64,000 nt of DNA from Siniperca chuatsi (lineage: Eukaryota > Chordata > Actinopteri > Centrarchiformes > Sinipercidae). Both the position numbers and the translations under genes were made by a program. The notes under the pieces are model-generated. The model searched no databases and had not been told where the DNA came from. It saw only the letters and a list, made by a program, of their open reading frames with translations. The stretch lies in the NCBI RefSeq assembly GCF_020085105.1, contig NC_058052.1, positions 27,764,233-27,828,232 of the forward strand, read 5' to 3'. Positions 39,551 to 51,497 of the stretch are shown in pieces (position 1 is the stretch's first letter; the number at the start of each line of letters is the position of its first letter).

Positions 39551-40061
39551 CCCCCTTCCCCCCCAACCCGCTCGCTGTGTTTTGATTCGCTGAGAGGTTT
39601 ACAGTGACGCTCACTGGCCACTCGGTGTAATTGCATCATGGGATTGCTGACCCCGTAAATAAACAAAGCAGTGATACCGGAAAATTTCATTCACAACAAT
39701 GTAAAAAATAAATAAATAATTAAAAATAATAATAATTACTCCATTACAAGTAAAAATCATGCATTAAATATGTTTACTTAAGTAAACACAGAAGTATTGT
39801 GAGCAAAATGTACTCAAATTGTCAAAAGTAAGTTAGGACTCGTGCAGAAAAAATGGCCCCTGTAATTGCTATAATAGCCTATATTATATTATTGGATTGT
39901 TAATACTGATGCATTATGTGTAAGTAGCATTTTACTGTTGTAGATGGTGGGGGCGGAGCAAATTTTTTATACTTTATACACTGTTGGTTATCAATAAATA
40001 AATACATAAATTAAACTTTATTTGTATAGCACCTTTCATACAGGTTAGTGCGAGTGCTTTA

Positions 40062-40145
40062 GATTAGATTCAACTTTATTGTCTTTACACATGCACAAGT
40101 ACGAGGCAACGAAATGCAGTTTAGGTTCAATAAGCAAGTACAGGA
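40062..40145 (-). mobile_element. retroelement 3' tail fragment
   Basis: The text TTCAACTTTATTGTCTTTAC followed by GAGGCAACGAAATGCAGTTT is a widespread teleost non-LTR retroelement end. On the minus strand it carries AATAAAG. Confidence 0.6.
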
Positions 40146-40431
40146 TATAAAGTGTGTGCAGGATAGAGCAGTATTATGAAAATATTTTACAAGTGGTGCT
40201 ATGGACATTATATACATATGGCATTACTATAACCAGAATTATACTGATGGATATGTACAATAATGAATTGGACTGGGCAGAACAGCACTACAATGAATAT
40301 TAAGTAGTACAATTTACAGACAATCTCATAATAAGACCTTACAAATATAAAGTTAGTTTACAATGCATCATATTTATAAGGCTTATGCTTTCAATGTAAA
40401 AAAAACAATCTGTAAAGTATATTTGCTTTTA

Positions 40432-40510
40432 AAGGTCCAGTGTGGAGGATTTAGTTGGCATCTAGCGGTGAACTTGCACTCTGCAACCATTTGAATACCG
40501 CTCGCAGACC
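40432..40510 (+). mobile_element. teleost MITE fragment
   Basis: AAAGGTCCAGTGTGGAGGAT followed by TAGTTGGCATCTAGCGGTGA is the start of a common teleost non-autonomous repeat. Only one end is present. Confidence 0.5.
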
Positions 40511-41016
40511 TTGTGCATTCCCTGCATCTTCCTTTTATAAAGCATTTCAGTGGTCTGCTTTAGAAAACTGCTGCTCTGACAAAGTTGAATTATTACTACT
40601 AGTCAGTAGTAAAAGTAAAATATAACATTATCCAGTAAGAATGTACAGGCAGGGTTACATACAATACAAAATGATGGCATATTAAATACCATTTCATTTG
40701 TTTTTAATATCTGTAATAACATCTCCAGAATAACATTATTGGCTTTAACACTTCTCAGCTAAATTATATTAACTTCATCGGTGTAAATTAGGAACAAAAG
40801 TCAAAACAAGCTGGAACAACATGATGAATGGATAAATGCCAAGAACAACAGCACAGCCGAAGCTCCACAAGCACACGGATCCGGACTGACCTTCACCTGA
40901 TGGATGCAGTCAGCACTGAGCTGATGCAACGCTGTTATAAAGCAATGCATCTCGCTTTCATATTTAACTGCCAAGCACACCGCAGCCCCTTCCCATGGCT
41001 GCACTGCTCACATGCT

Positions 41017-41842
41017 TTAATCTTCATCAGGGGATGAAGATGATTGTCCACTATAAACTGCATTATCATCACCCCTTCCGCTATAACATGGGCAGATCAG
41101 TTTCCTGACAGTCTCTCGTTTTCTACGCACGAAGTACACAACAGTCCCCAAGGCTGCCAAGACTGCCACGGACCTCATCACGGCCCCTAAAACTTCAGTC
41201 CAGTCTGGACGTTTTTTAATTTGGAAGAACGGATTGCTGTAGGGTTCACTTTCTTCCTGGCTGACCGGGTTCTTCATCCGGCAGGTGAAGGTTTTAACAT
41301 GTGCTGTCTCCTCCTTGAGGAGCTGCATGGTCTTGGTCCCCGACTCCCTCCACTCTCCGTCTCCCTCCTTCCAGCTGTAGGTGACGGGTTCGGCCCCTGC
41401 AGTGTCTCCACCGCAGGTCAGCGTGCAACTGTCCGAATCACAGGTGCATGTCAGCGGCCCTAACGATAAGACGGGCCGGGGCACTTCCTTGATCACTTTA
41501 ACATCATAATCCGGAGGGTGGACGGCGTTGTTGATCTCCAGTGTATATCTCCCCTGGTCAGCAATGCTTATGTTGTTGATTTCCAGATGTCCTGTGGTTT
41601 TCTCCAGGGTTGTGCGGTCCTTAAAGCTGCGATAGTAAGTCACCGTAGGATCACCCTGCACCCATTCAGCCAACAGATCGCCTTTGTGTTTTCACAAGAT
41701 GCTGGTGAGACTTACGGAGACAGAAGGCCTCAAGTCTAGTTTACCGCCAACCACAAAGTATTTATCTTCGGCGTGAGCAGAGTTCAGCAGCGCCAACAGC
41801 AGGACTACCAGGGGCCCAAACCCCGTCCACGGATCAATACAG
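41017..41842 (-). pseudogene. broken CD2/SLAM-like Ig receptor copy
   Basis: The ectodomain is about 97% identical in DNA to the intact gene at 59032-59997 (21 substitutions in about 640 bp by eye). Two lesions are clear. The region corresponding to the start codon has lost 14 bp, removing the ATG. The core Trp codon of Ig domain 1 (W51 of the intact copy) is TGA. Downstream the frame stays open for about 218 codons through Ig domain 2, but after NPFFQ the sequence becomes unrelated to the intact copy: a different transmembrane segment (SVAVLAALGTVVYFV) and a short tail with two tyrosines, ending SSSSPDED. The long frame has no in-frame upstream ATG. The splice acceptor TTCTTCCAG before the former start is preserved. 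A re-initiated or alternatively spliced product cannot be excluded. Confidence 0.85.
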
Positions 41843-42057
41843 GACTGGAAGAAAAACACTAACTAAGCAAACCCTGCAATCACCAAAAATGAGAAGCATT
41901 GGTTCTTAGTCACCACAGGTTCACCTCTTCCTTAAATGCTCTTTCCTGTGGCTGTGAGAACCAGATCTCTGAACTGAAATATGGCAGGAAGTGGGGCCAT
42001 CTGACAATATCTCCAGCCAGTCACAGAAGTTGTTTTTGAGTCATAAGAGCTTGTGTT

Positions 42058-42112
42058 GAAAACTGTTAATGCACTCCATAAACATACAGTGATCACAAAC
42101 ACACACACACAC
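42058..42112. repeat. short direct repeat, copy 1
   Basis: AAACTGTTAATG followed by ACTCCATAAACATACAGTGA and a CA run recurs almost unchanged at 43697-43745, 1.6 kb away in the same orientation. Confidence 0.8.
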
Positions 42113-42189
42113 AAAATACTGCCATAACAAATTTCCCTCACTTTGTGCAGATGAAAGCATGGGCTGCTGACAAAGTGATTATAAGTATC

Positions 42190-42725
42190 AGTATTATAAT
42201 AAATAATAATAAGAATAAACTTTTTTTATAGAGCACAAAACAAAGTACAAAGTGCTTCACACAGAGAAATAAAATACCACAGTGAATGACAAAATAAACA
42301 CAAAAGCAATAAAATAAGCAGCCAGTTCAGGTAAAATCAGGATCTGCTTTCAGATAAAACTGTGTTTTGAGACGAGACTTAAATGAAGACACTGACTCAC
42401 AAAACTTCCAGATCCTCGGGGCCCTGATGGCCAAAGCTCTGTCCCCCTTAGTTTCCATCCTGGACTCAGGAACAGACAGGAGACCCCTGCCCGAAGATCT
42501 CAGACTACGTGAAGGTTCATAAGGGATTACAAGGTCTAAAATATAGTCTGAAGCCATGAAGAGCCTTAAAAGTAATCAACAAGATCTTAAAATCAGTCCT
42601 GAAACCAACAGGGAGCCGATGTAAAGAGGCTGAACCAGGTGTGACGTGGTCGCACCTCTGGGTCCTGGTTTACAGCCGAGCAGCTGAGTTCTGTACAGTC
42701 TGCAGTCGTTTCACAGTTTTTAGAT
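42190..42725 (-). mobile_element. LINE fragment (L2/Rex-like), reverse transcriptase C-terminus
   Basis: A minus-strand frame encodes PYEPSRSLRSSGRGLL, ALAIRAPRIWK and SVSSFKSRLKTQFYLKA, the hallmark end of a teleost L2/Rex-like ORF2. Upstream text (TASLHRLPV-like) continues in other frames, so the coding region is decayed. The 3' side carries the TTTTATAGAGCACAAAACAA tail typical of this family. It is truncated and inactive. Confidence 0.8.
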
Positions 42726-45700
42726 TAAGACAATAGTATTATATAAGTACTTATATAACAATTATATAAGTGACTGTATATATTTTTATTCTATTCTAAT
42801 TTTAAATATTTGTATTTATGTTCTGACGGGGGACTGCAGCTTAGTTTCATTGTGCAGCCCTGTGTTGTAGAATGACAAATACATTTACTGAAAATTTATT
42901 TCATTACTTTCCACCAACAGAGGGAGTCTGGTTCATCACACCAGCAGCCAAATGAGTGACATTCACTTCATGTTAACTAGAGACAAGCTGTGCTTCTTAG
43001 ATAATGGGCCAACAAAAGGGATCTGGAGAGTGAATAAAAGTCAATATCTGCTTTGGTCACAGTTCTAACACAAATGGTGGATGTAAAAATGCCAGTTAAA
43101 GTGGAATTGCTATGGAACTGTGCCGGTGGATAACTGCTGGTGACAAAATAAGCTAAAACATGGTAGCATGGATTAAAATAACGGTAAAAATACAGAACAT
43201 GAAAAACATGACAGTCTAGGATTGTTAAGCAGATTGAAACTTTTTTTATTTGTTGGTTTGAGGGCAGAATTTTATCTGCGAGATGGTTAAAATGCCGTGA
43301 TACAGTCATCACTAAAACCTTTTCATTTTCTTAAATTGTCACAAAAATGTGTGATCTGATGAGTTACAACCAATAAACTTTTGGCTGGTGCAGAATAACA
43401 ACACAAAACAAATATCCGAGATTGCTCTCATGTTCATCTACCCATCCACTTATATGAGTTCCTCAGATATATTTTTGGGCTCAGTTCATAATCAGACTAT
43501 TAAAAGATATAATGCATGGTATAACTGATAAGTAATAATCAGTACTGGCTAATCAATGACCTTTAAAATCACTGGAGCAACTACAGCTGCTGAGATGAGA
43601 ACAGGCTAAAATGCATGACAAATAACACAAACTGCGTTATCTTGTGTTGAACTCTGAAAACTACATTTTTAGAGAAGCTGAACAACCTTTGGTGGGAAAA
43701 CTGTTAATGTACTCCATAAACATACAGTGATCATACACACACACATTTAAAAAAACAAAACAACAGGACACGCAGGACATGGGGGGCTCCAGGAGAGGTC
43801 AGGGAAAGCGGTTTTAAACCACGATGTTGGTGTGGTTCTAGAAACAGCAATGCTAGTTGGTCTGTCAGTCAGTCAGTCTTCCACTTAGCGTCACCTGTGT
43901 GTACCTGAGTTTTGCCTCTTGTGAGTCTGTCCCCTTTCCAGGTCTCCACGGTGCAGAGGAGGTTGCGTGGCTCAGGTCTGTTTGGTGACACCTGAACTTG
44001 CTCGACATCCTCCCAGATCCATATTTACCAGCCGCGACAGCGTGGCTACAAAACTTTACAGGTGCGTAGCTGAGATCAAAATTACGGCAGAGTTCAAAGA
44101 TGGGTGTGGTCCGAGCGAGGGCGCAGGAAGTAGGCGGGGTTGGAAGTAGGAAGGGGCCATTGCCCCCCACACTTTACGGCCCTGGCCCACATTGGTTTTA
44201 AGTTGTGAAATTAGCTTTGCCAAGATGGCAAGATCCAGGCAGACAAAAAAAAAATATGGCTTTAGCATCCAGTGATCCAGCGCAATCTAGATAACATTCA
44301 ACCTTTATTATAACAACTAACATGATACATCTTACCTAGTCTGCACATGCTAACAAAGGATTTTGCGCAAACATTAGTTAGGAATGACCATTAGATCCTT
44401 AATAAAAACGCATTATTTAAGGAGAAGGCGCATTAAACCTTTGCTTGGATGTCCCTAACTAAATAGACTACAGCCTAATCTACACAGAATTATTACCGGC
44501 TGCAATGGCACGATGAGAAATTTTAACATAGGAAATTAAATGTTAGGAGACACAAAATTAAACTGTAATTAGTAAAGACAACAGTGTGCGCTGCGAGTGT
44601 CGTCGTGATGAACAAAATGAGACGTCTCATAACTGGATTTAGGAAGTTTTCAACAGTTTACTGCCTTTAACATAAATAGATCATTCAACATTTCAAGGAC
44701 CCATAAATATTGTACATACAGTATATCTACAATATACACATTATAATAGTGTGATTGTATACACAATACAAAATGATGGAATATAAAACACCTCAGGAAA
44801 CATTTGTTTTCTATTATTACATCATCATCAATATTATTTTTAGCACTTTGCATTTGAAATCTTAACTTTAGAGTTAAAGGCACAGAAGGCAGAATGTTGG
44901 TCGAGTGTTTCCATCTGCTGTCGCACGGAAAACCTTCAGACTTCACTTCAAATCATTTTGGGGTGGGGGATGTTACGGCCATGCTAGTTCAAGACCTGTC
45001 CCACAAAAAGGTAGTAATGGTTTGATAAAATAAACACGCACACACACACAGAGGGAGTGGTGGTTTGATTGATTACTATGTCTAAAGTCAAGCACACATT
45101 GGTCCCATTATAAATTAGTGTCAACTTAGCTTATTTTATGCATTGGCTTGTATCTTTTCATGAGCCTGATCATGCTCATGCAAATATCCTTGGTCACTAC
45201 CACAAACGGTCTTTTTATTGATTACAGATTTGTTGGGAGGTACAAAGTTTTCATCCAACTGCATTGACTGTCTTAAGCGGGCACACAAAACAGACACAAA
45301 GACCTAGATGAGAGAGAAAATAAATAAACATAAATCATCCCACAGCTGGGGGTGAAACGCCAGAACTGCATTGGTCCCAAACAGGATTAGCTCCTGACTG
45401 ACCCTCAGGCTGCAGCGCTGCATGATTATGACTCAAATGATGATGAAATGATTAAAGGTTTGATTTATTTATTAAACAGCCGATTGCCTTATTATGGGCA
45501 TTATATTTGAGTTTCCTAGCTTGTTATTCATTCAAGTATTTCATGATGTTTATTGAATCGTAAATTCAATTCTTATTTTAATTAGTTTCTAGTACTATAG
45601 TTTTGGATGGTTCAGTTTAAGAGTGGTAAATGGTTGTGTCCAGCCTAACAGAGGCGTTTTAACTTCTATTAGTAACCTCTGATTTAAACGAGACGAGGTG

Positions 45701-47164
45701 TATTTGGTCTTTATAAATACATTTCGGTCAAACCCAACTTATATGTAGAGTATGATTTATGGTCACGGTAGCTCATGAAATATGCAGGACTGATCTGGAG
45801 AATCATTTATGTAGTTATTCATTATGAACACTAAACTCATGTGATTCAATGTGCTCATCTGTCTCAATGGATGTGCTCTTGAGTTGCTTCAAAAGCAGCT
45901 GGGATAACGAGATCTTTCATAATGTCTAGAAACCTGTTCGACTGGCTGTCTGTTTAATAAACACGTTCCCTTTGGACATCTCCAGTTAGTTTTCAGTTCA
46001 GGTGGAAAGCAGCTGATGATAATGATGGACAACTTACAGGTGAGCACTGGTTCTGCCCTTAGTTATCTGCAACAGAAATGTATTGGTTTGAAGTTACATG
46101 TGCCCTTTTCTAACCAATTTATGTGAGTGACTTTGTCCAGACCTTCATGAGCTAACCCCTAGCCCTAACTTCATCATCACTGGTTAATGCCTCATACTAT
46201 ATCCTGCATGAGGGTGTCCTAATGGATCAGCAGGTTAAGGTACATGGCATCTAGTTTCAGTGTCCTTTTACAGAGTCAGACACAAAACAAATCCCAGCTA
46301 GAAGCTTGTAATTCTGACCGCAACATGTTCTAGTTTTCTGTTCAGAAAAACGCTGCAAGATCATCACCTTATGTTGTACCCAATCATATACTCTTAGCAA
46401 CTGCAAGCATGTATTGAATAGTCAACAGTCTACAATGCTGGTTTGCCTCGGGGCACTTAGAGCACTGTATGCTAACACTTTAGCATGCGTACAGGACAGA
46501 GCTATCTGCCGGAGACACGACAGAAAGATTTCATGGTTGAGCATCGAGCACGTTTCCTCCTGAAAATCAGTGTGGTCTTAAAAATCTAACTTAACTGTAT
46601 TTTGAGGAACATTAATATGTTTAAACTAAGCATGTGTGGTGTGTGTATCCTGCTGCAATGTCATGTCTTATAACTCCATTTTGGCAACTCTTAGAGTTGA
46701 AACACTGTCCTTTTGTGCTACTGGGAAAGCCAACCACTCCATCACACTTTTGCTAGCAGCAAGTTTGATTTTCCAACTTCCCAGATTCTCTGGAATGTAA
46801 TGTAAATCACATATCTGTCCTTGTCTCTCTTGACTGTCTACCTCCTAATAAGGCACAAACACCAAGACGATATTCAGGAAATTAATTAAAGGCAGGGGAT
46901 CGACTGTCTGGCTTTTCTGTAAAATTAGATACAAGAGGAACCGTTGAGTCGGTCGATAATGCCCTCTTCCTGAAGGCAGAGCGTCGGTCGGCATCTACGT
47001 CCCTGCCCCATTTGAAATTTCACAGTTCACAGACATGAAAGTGAACATTGTGATCAGTCCTTCAAGATAATTAAAAGGAACAGTTCACCGTATTGAGGCA
47101 GCAGTTCCATAAGAAATGAGGTGTGGACAGTCTGTCTCCAGTGGTGAAGACGAGGCCGCTGGCT
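42726..47164. other. intergenic region between the Ig pseudogene and the SLC22 gene
   Basis: No supported exon. A copy of the short direct repeat lies at 43697-43745. A GC-richer patch of unknown nature lies at about 43860-44270. The rest is AT-rich. The part next to 47165 should be the transporter's 3' UTR, although no AATAAA is close to the stop. Confidence 0.5.
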
Positions 47165-50100
47165 TCATTTGTGGTTCGACTTCCATTTGTCATCTTCATA
47201 CAAAAGAGCCTGGGAATGCAGGGAAAAGGAAGACATTATTAATGAATAAAAACGACAAAGAGATGCAGAATGCTTTTCATTAAAACTGGCGAGGACCTGT
47301 TTTTGTCTGAGGTGCTTTGATCAAACAGCAACAGTAAAATTAAAGTCACTGAATAAAACCTTCAATCCATGACATGTTGTGAGACAGCTTTGATGTGAAG
47401 TATTGATAATCCTGAGTTTAGCCTCCTGGTCTGCCCTGCTTCCAGATGGTTGTTGTGAAGCATAGTATACTTCTACAGTATACTACTATTTTGACAAATT
47501 ACACACAGAAGGTTGTTATTATTCTATTAAATCAGACCTGAATCCTATTGAGATGCTGTGGCATGACCTTAAAAAGGCAGTTCATGCTTGAAAACCCTCC
47601 AATGTGGCTGAATTACAACAATTCTGCAAAGATGAGTGGGCCAAAACTCCTCCACAGCGCTGTAAAAGACTCATTGCAAGTTATCGCAAACGCTTGATTG
47701 CAGTTGTTGCTGCTAAGGGTGGCCCAACCAGTTATTAGGTTTAGGGGGCAATCACTATTTCACACAGGGCCATGCAGGTTTGGATTTTATTTTCCCTTAA
47801 TAATAACAACCTTCATTTAAAAACTGCATTTTGTGTTTACTTGTGTTATCTTGATCTGAATCATTTAAGTGTGACAAACATGGGAAAAAATAAGAAATCA
47901 GAAAGGGGGCAAACAGTAACACCACAATTCCCACAAGTTTCACTAGTGTTATGTCCGTGGTCGTATTTTGTAGTGCTGTGGGCAGGACCGTCTACCTGAC
48001 GGTACAGCTTGTGTTATAGATGTGTTCCTCTCTATCAGCAGAGAGTCGTGTCACCTTGCTCTCCAGCACTCGGCTGTGGGTCGGGCAGCTGAGGTCCTCC
48101 AGAGTTTCTGCTGGAGGTCCGTTGAGGGTTTCAGGCAGCAGGAGGCCCAGGCAGCCTGCAGACAGACCGCTCAGACAGAACACAGTGAAAGGCATGGAGG
48201 TGTGGAGAGCCCGCTGCAACACACACACACAATGACGTAAGAAAAACTGTCTATCTGCAGTGTTTCCCGAAGAAAGAGTAAACACAAATGTTCTAAACAG
48301 TGATAATCTGAATTTTAATAACCTATTTTGTAGGATTGTTTTGCAAATCCACTAAAAATGTCATTAAAATTAATTTACAATAAAAGTAAATAAACAAGGG
48401 ATTACTGTTTATGAGTTTCAATTTTATGGAAATACTCTACATGGAAATGACCTACAGTAGATCTTGATTAATCTAATTAAGCATGTGTAGTAAACAACTC
48501 ACACTACCAAAGCCCTGTTCACACGTGAGTAACATATAAAGGTGAACTGGTTTAACTTTCCAGTGCACCTTTATTTAATAAAAAATATAATAGATACTAT
48601 TAATTAAGAGAATCTGAGAGATTCCCAATTAAAATCTCTATAAGTTGATATACTGATTAGTTTAAATCTATGCTGCATAATTCACAGATCTGTTCGCTGT
48701 GTTATCAGATGGTCCAAACTGTGGTTTAGTTGCTACGTCTTGTTGAAGTCACCTAAGCCACCACTAGGTGTCACTATATCTTAAGGTTCAAGTTACACCT
48801 GCTGCTCACATGGGTTAACTGAGGTCAGAGTTTTCTACCGTTAAGATATTAATATCATTCACTGGGTGTGCTGTTACAATGTCAACTCTCATGTAAAAGT
48901 GAAACAAATTTAATATTATGTACTTTATTTACAAAGTGTCATCTGGCAAAGTAATTTTTAAAAAAGGCACACGAAGGGTTACTGGACAATTCAGAGCAAC
49001 TATATATTACATAATTAGACCTTTGGTTTAATAACACGCTTAATATTCACATGTGGTGAAAAGGCCTCCACTGATGTAACAACTGCATGAATTATTAAAC
49101 TTGAAGGTTCATTCTTGACTTTGGAAACATCACTTTGGTAAAAAAACAAAAACTTCCCTGTTGTTTCCAAAACCATCTCCATGACAACCGAGCAACTCCG
49201 CCCGTTGAGTAAGGCCACGAGGTGTGGCTGAAAGCTAGGGAAACACCAAGTAGGTGGACCCTGTCCCGAGAATGGTTGGCCACATTGATTAGTAATGTTG
49301 AACATGTTTCAACATGACTCATCATAGTATTATTTCCTCTTTCTAATTCACTGAATTGAGCCTGTTATTTTTGAGTGTCCTGAAATCATTCATGTGTAAA
49401 CACTGGTCAAAGTCTGAGGGACTTCTGAGTTTTGTCGCTGACTTAAATCTCACTGTTTTGTACAGTATTAACCAACACTAACTATTTTTTAAGTTGTTGA
49501 TTAATTTTATTGGTTTTCATCCTTGCCATAGGAATGCAGTTGACTAATTAGTTAAGAAATGACCTTAAAAGCTCACATTTACTATCCTTTCCTTCTGGCT
49601 CCTATTAAAGGTCTATGAAGGTCATGGATTACTGAATGCCCCTTTAAATTCACTCCTACAGAAACTGAGATGTAAGTACTTGGTGGTGTTGGCTCACGCT
49701 TTGTGTAGGTTTCTAGATTAACAACAGTGCACATTTTCTCTTGACACCCTTACCATGGAAGGAACAAATGGTGCAAGGATTCCTCCAACTCTGCACGACA
49801 TGGAACAAACTCCCAAACCAGCGTTCCTGAAACACACACACACACAAAAAAAATCATAACAAAACAGAAAATGTTTGACGTGAACATTGAAAATCACATA
49901 TAAGTTCAACATGCAGACTGTGGTTAGTTCACCTGACAGCTGTTGGGTAGAGTTCAGAGGTGTAGACGTAGGCGATGTTGAACGCTGCACTGACCATCAG
50001 TTTTCCCAGAAGCGCCAATGATGTAACGCTCACCAAGGTTCCTGCAAACACGAACGAAACGAACAGTCTCACATTTTACTTCCACAAAAAAATACTGTTA

Positions 50101-51441
50101 AGGAGAACTTATAAGTGACTTTGTGACCATCAGGCACACAACATGGACCCAATGTTCGAGTGGATTCAGGATGCTAACTCATTGCTTAATCTATATTTGT
50201 ACATTTTGGACCATTTTTTGAACAATTAGTTTGAGAAACTGATTTTCTTACAGCTCTGACGGCACATCAGAGGAGCATCTATACCATCTTTACAAAGTTC
50301 TGCCGTTCTGATGCTGCAGCCCTTTGCATTTGTGTTTATTGTGGAAATTCATATCCCAATAATACATCACGTTGGGCAGAAAAAGCCAGCTAAACCCCCA
50401 ATATAATCATTCCTAGGGCTCATAGGAATATCAGAAAACTACAGCCTGGAACCCCTGAACAGTAGGTTCGATGTAATGCTGATAATCTAGAAATTAATCC
50501 AATCCAATCTTCCAAGACTTGGATGGTTCAAGTGGATCATCACTGTCCTGTCAAAGCCTTGTTGCTTTAAAATGTCATTTTTGTGAATTGACATATTCTC
50601 ACAGTAATTCTGTCACATCGTGTGCAGACTATAGGTTTGAAGACAGCTTGCTGACTCCGTGGTTGTGCAATGTGGTGAAACCAGCCTCACAGAAGAGCTC
50701 TGCCACCAGGCTTTCATTCTACTACCTTCCTTTACATCATTTCTGATTTGAAATCCCTTTGAACTCTTCAGGTCCTGTTGGGTTTGTGATGTTTCCTCCG
50801 TCATTAAAGCCCACACCCAGGCGTATATTTCTCTGTATAAACGGGCGTCACTGTCTCACCTGTGTTTTCGGGGATGAATATGGTGCAGAGGCAGGCAGAG
50901 CCGGCCAGACACAGGAAACTAGCCATGCTTTTCCTCCTCCCAGCCCTGTACGACAACACACACACACACACACACACCAACAACTGATCGGTGGAGGCTT
51001 TTTTTTTTCTTAAGCCAAACGAACAAAAAAGTTGACAAAAATAAGTCTATGTCTAACTGAACACAGCTAATTCAAATATCTATATGTACAAAACAGCAGA
51101 TTGAGAAAAACTATTTATAATTAAGGGACATAAAGTGCTGGATTTGGGCAAAGAAACCGGTGTCAGCACAGTCACAAAATAATTTCATATACCAACAACT
51201 TCGCCAGACAGGAAGATCAAACATTGAGGTGTGAGCAGGTATTAGGTCTCACACAGGGTCACTGTACTAAATAGTGTGTATTATTGTGTGTGTCTCACCA
51301 GTGTTTGTTGATGAAATAAATGCAGAGCGGGTACGCGGGCAGCTCCACCAGGCCGTACATGGCTACGTTCACATAGCGGCTACCAGACATCTCACTGGCC
51401 CCCAGAGTCAGACCGTAGTACACCAGACTGCACGCATACCT

Positions 51442-51497
<56 letters not shown>

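Larger units (their letters stand above)
39560..41016. other. tbc1d12 upstream region, gene-free
   Basis: No exon is seen. It holds several dispersed repeat fragments: ACTCCATTACAAGTAAAA text at about 39738-39870, a LINE-type tail at 40062-40145 and a short MITE piece at 40432-40510. Confidence 0.55.

Noticed and set aside
41017..41673. Treating the left Ig copy as a complete 218-residue gene
   Set aside because: The frame opens just after a TGA and its first codon is TTG, not ATG. The true start region is deleted, so pseudogene is the better call.
43860..44270. GC-richer patch as a possible exon or promoter
   Set aside because: Frames are short and no splice pair or known motif stands out, so it stays unexplained.
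47992..48055. Ending the transporter at the in-frame stop after exon 12
   Set aside because: A good donor (AAG|GTGACA) and a phase-matched final exon at 47165-47209 give a more typical C-terminus. Read-through is kept only as an alternative isoform.
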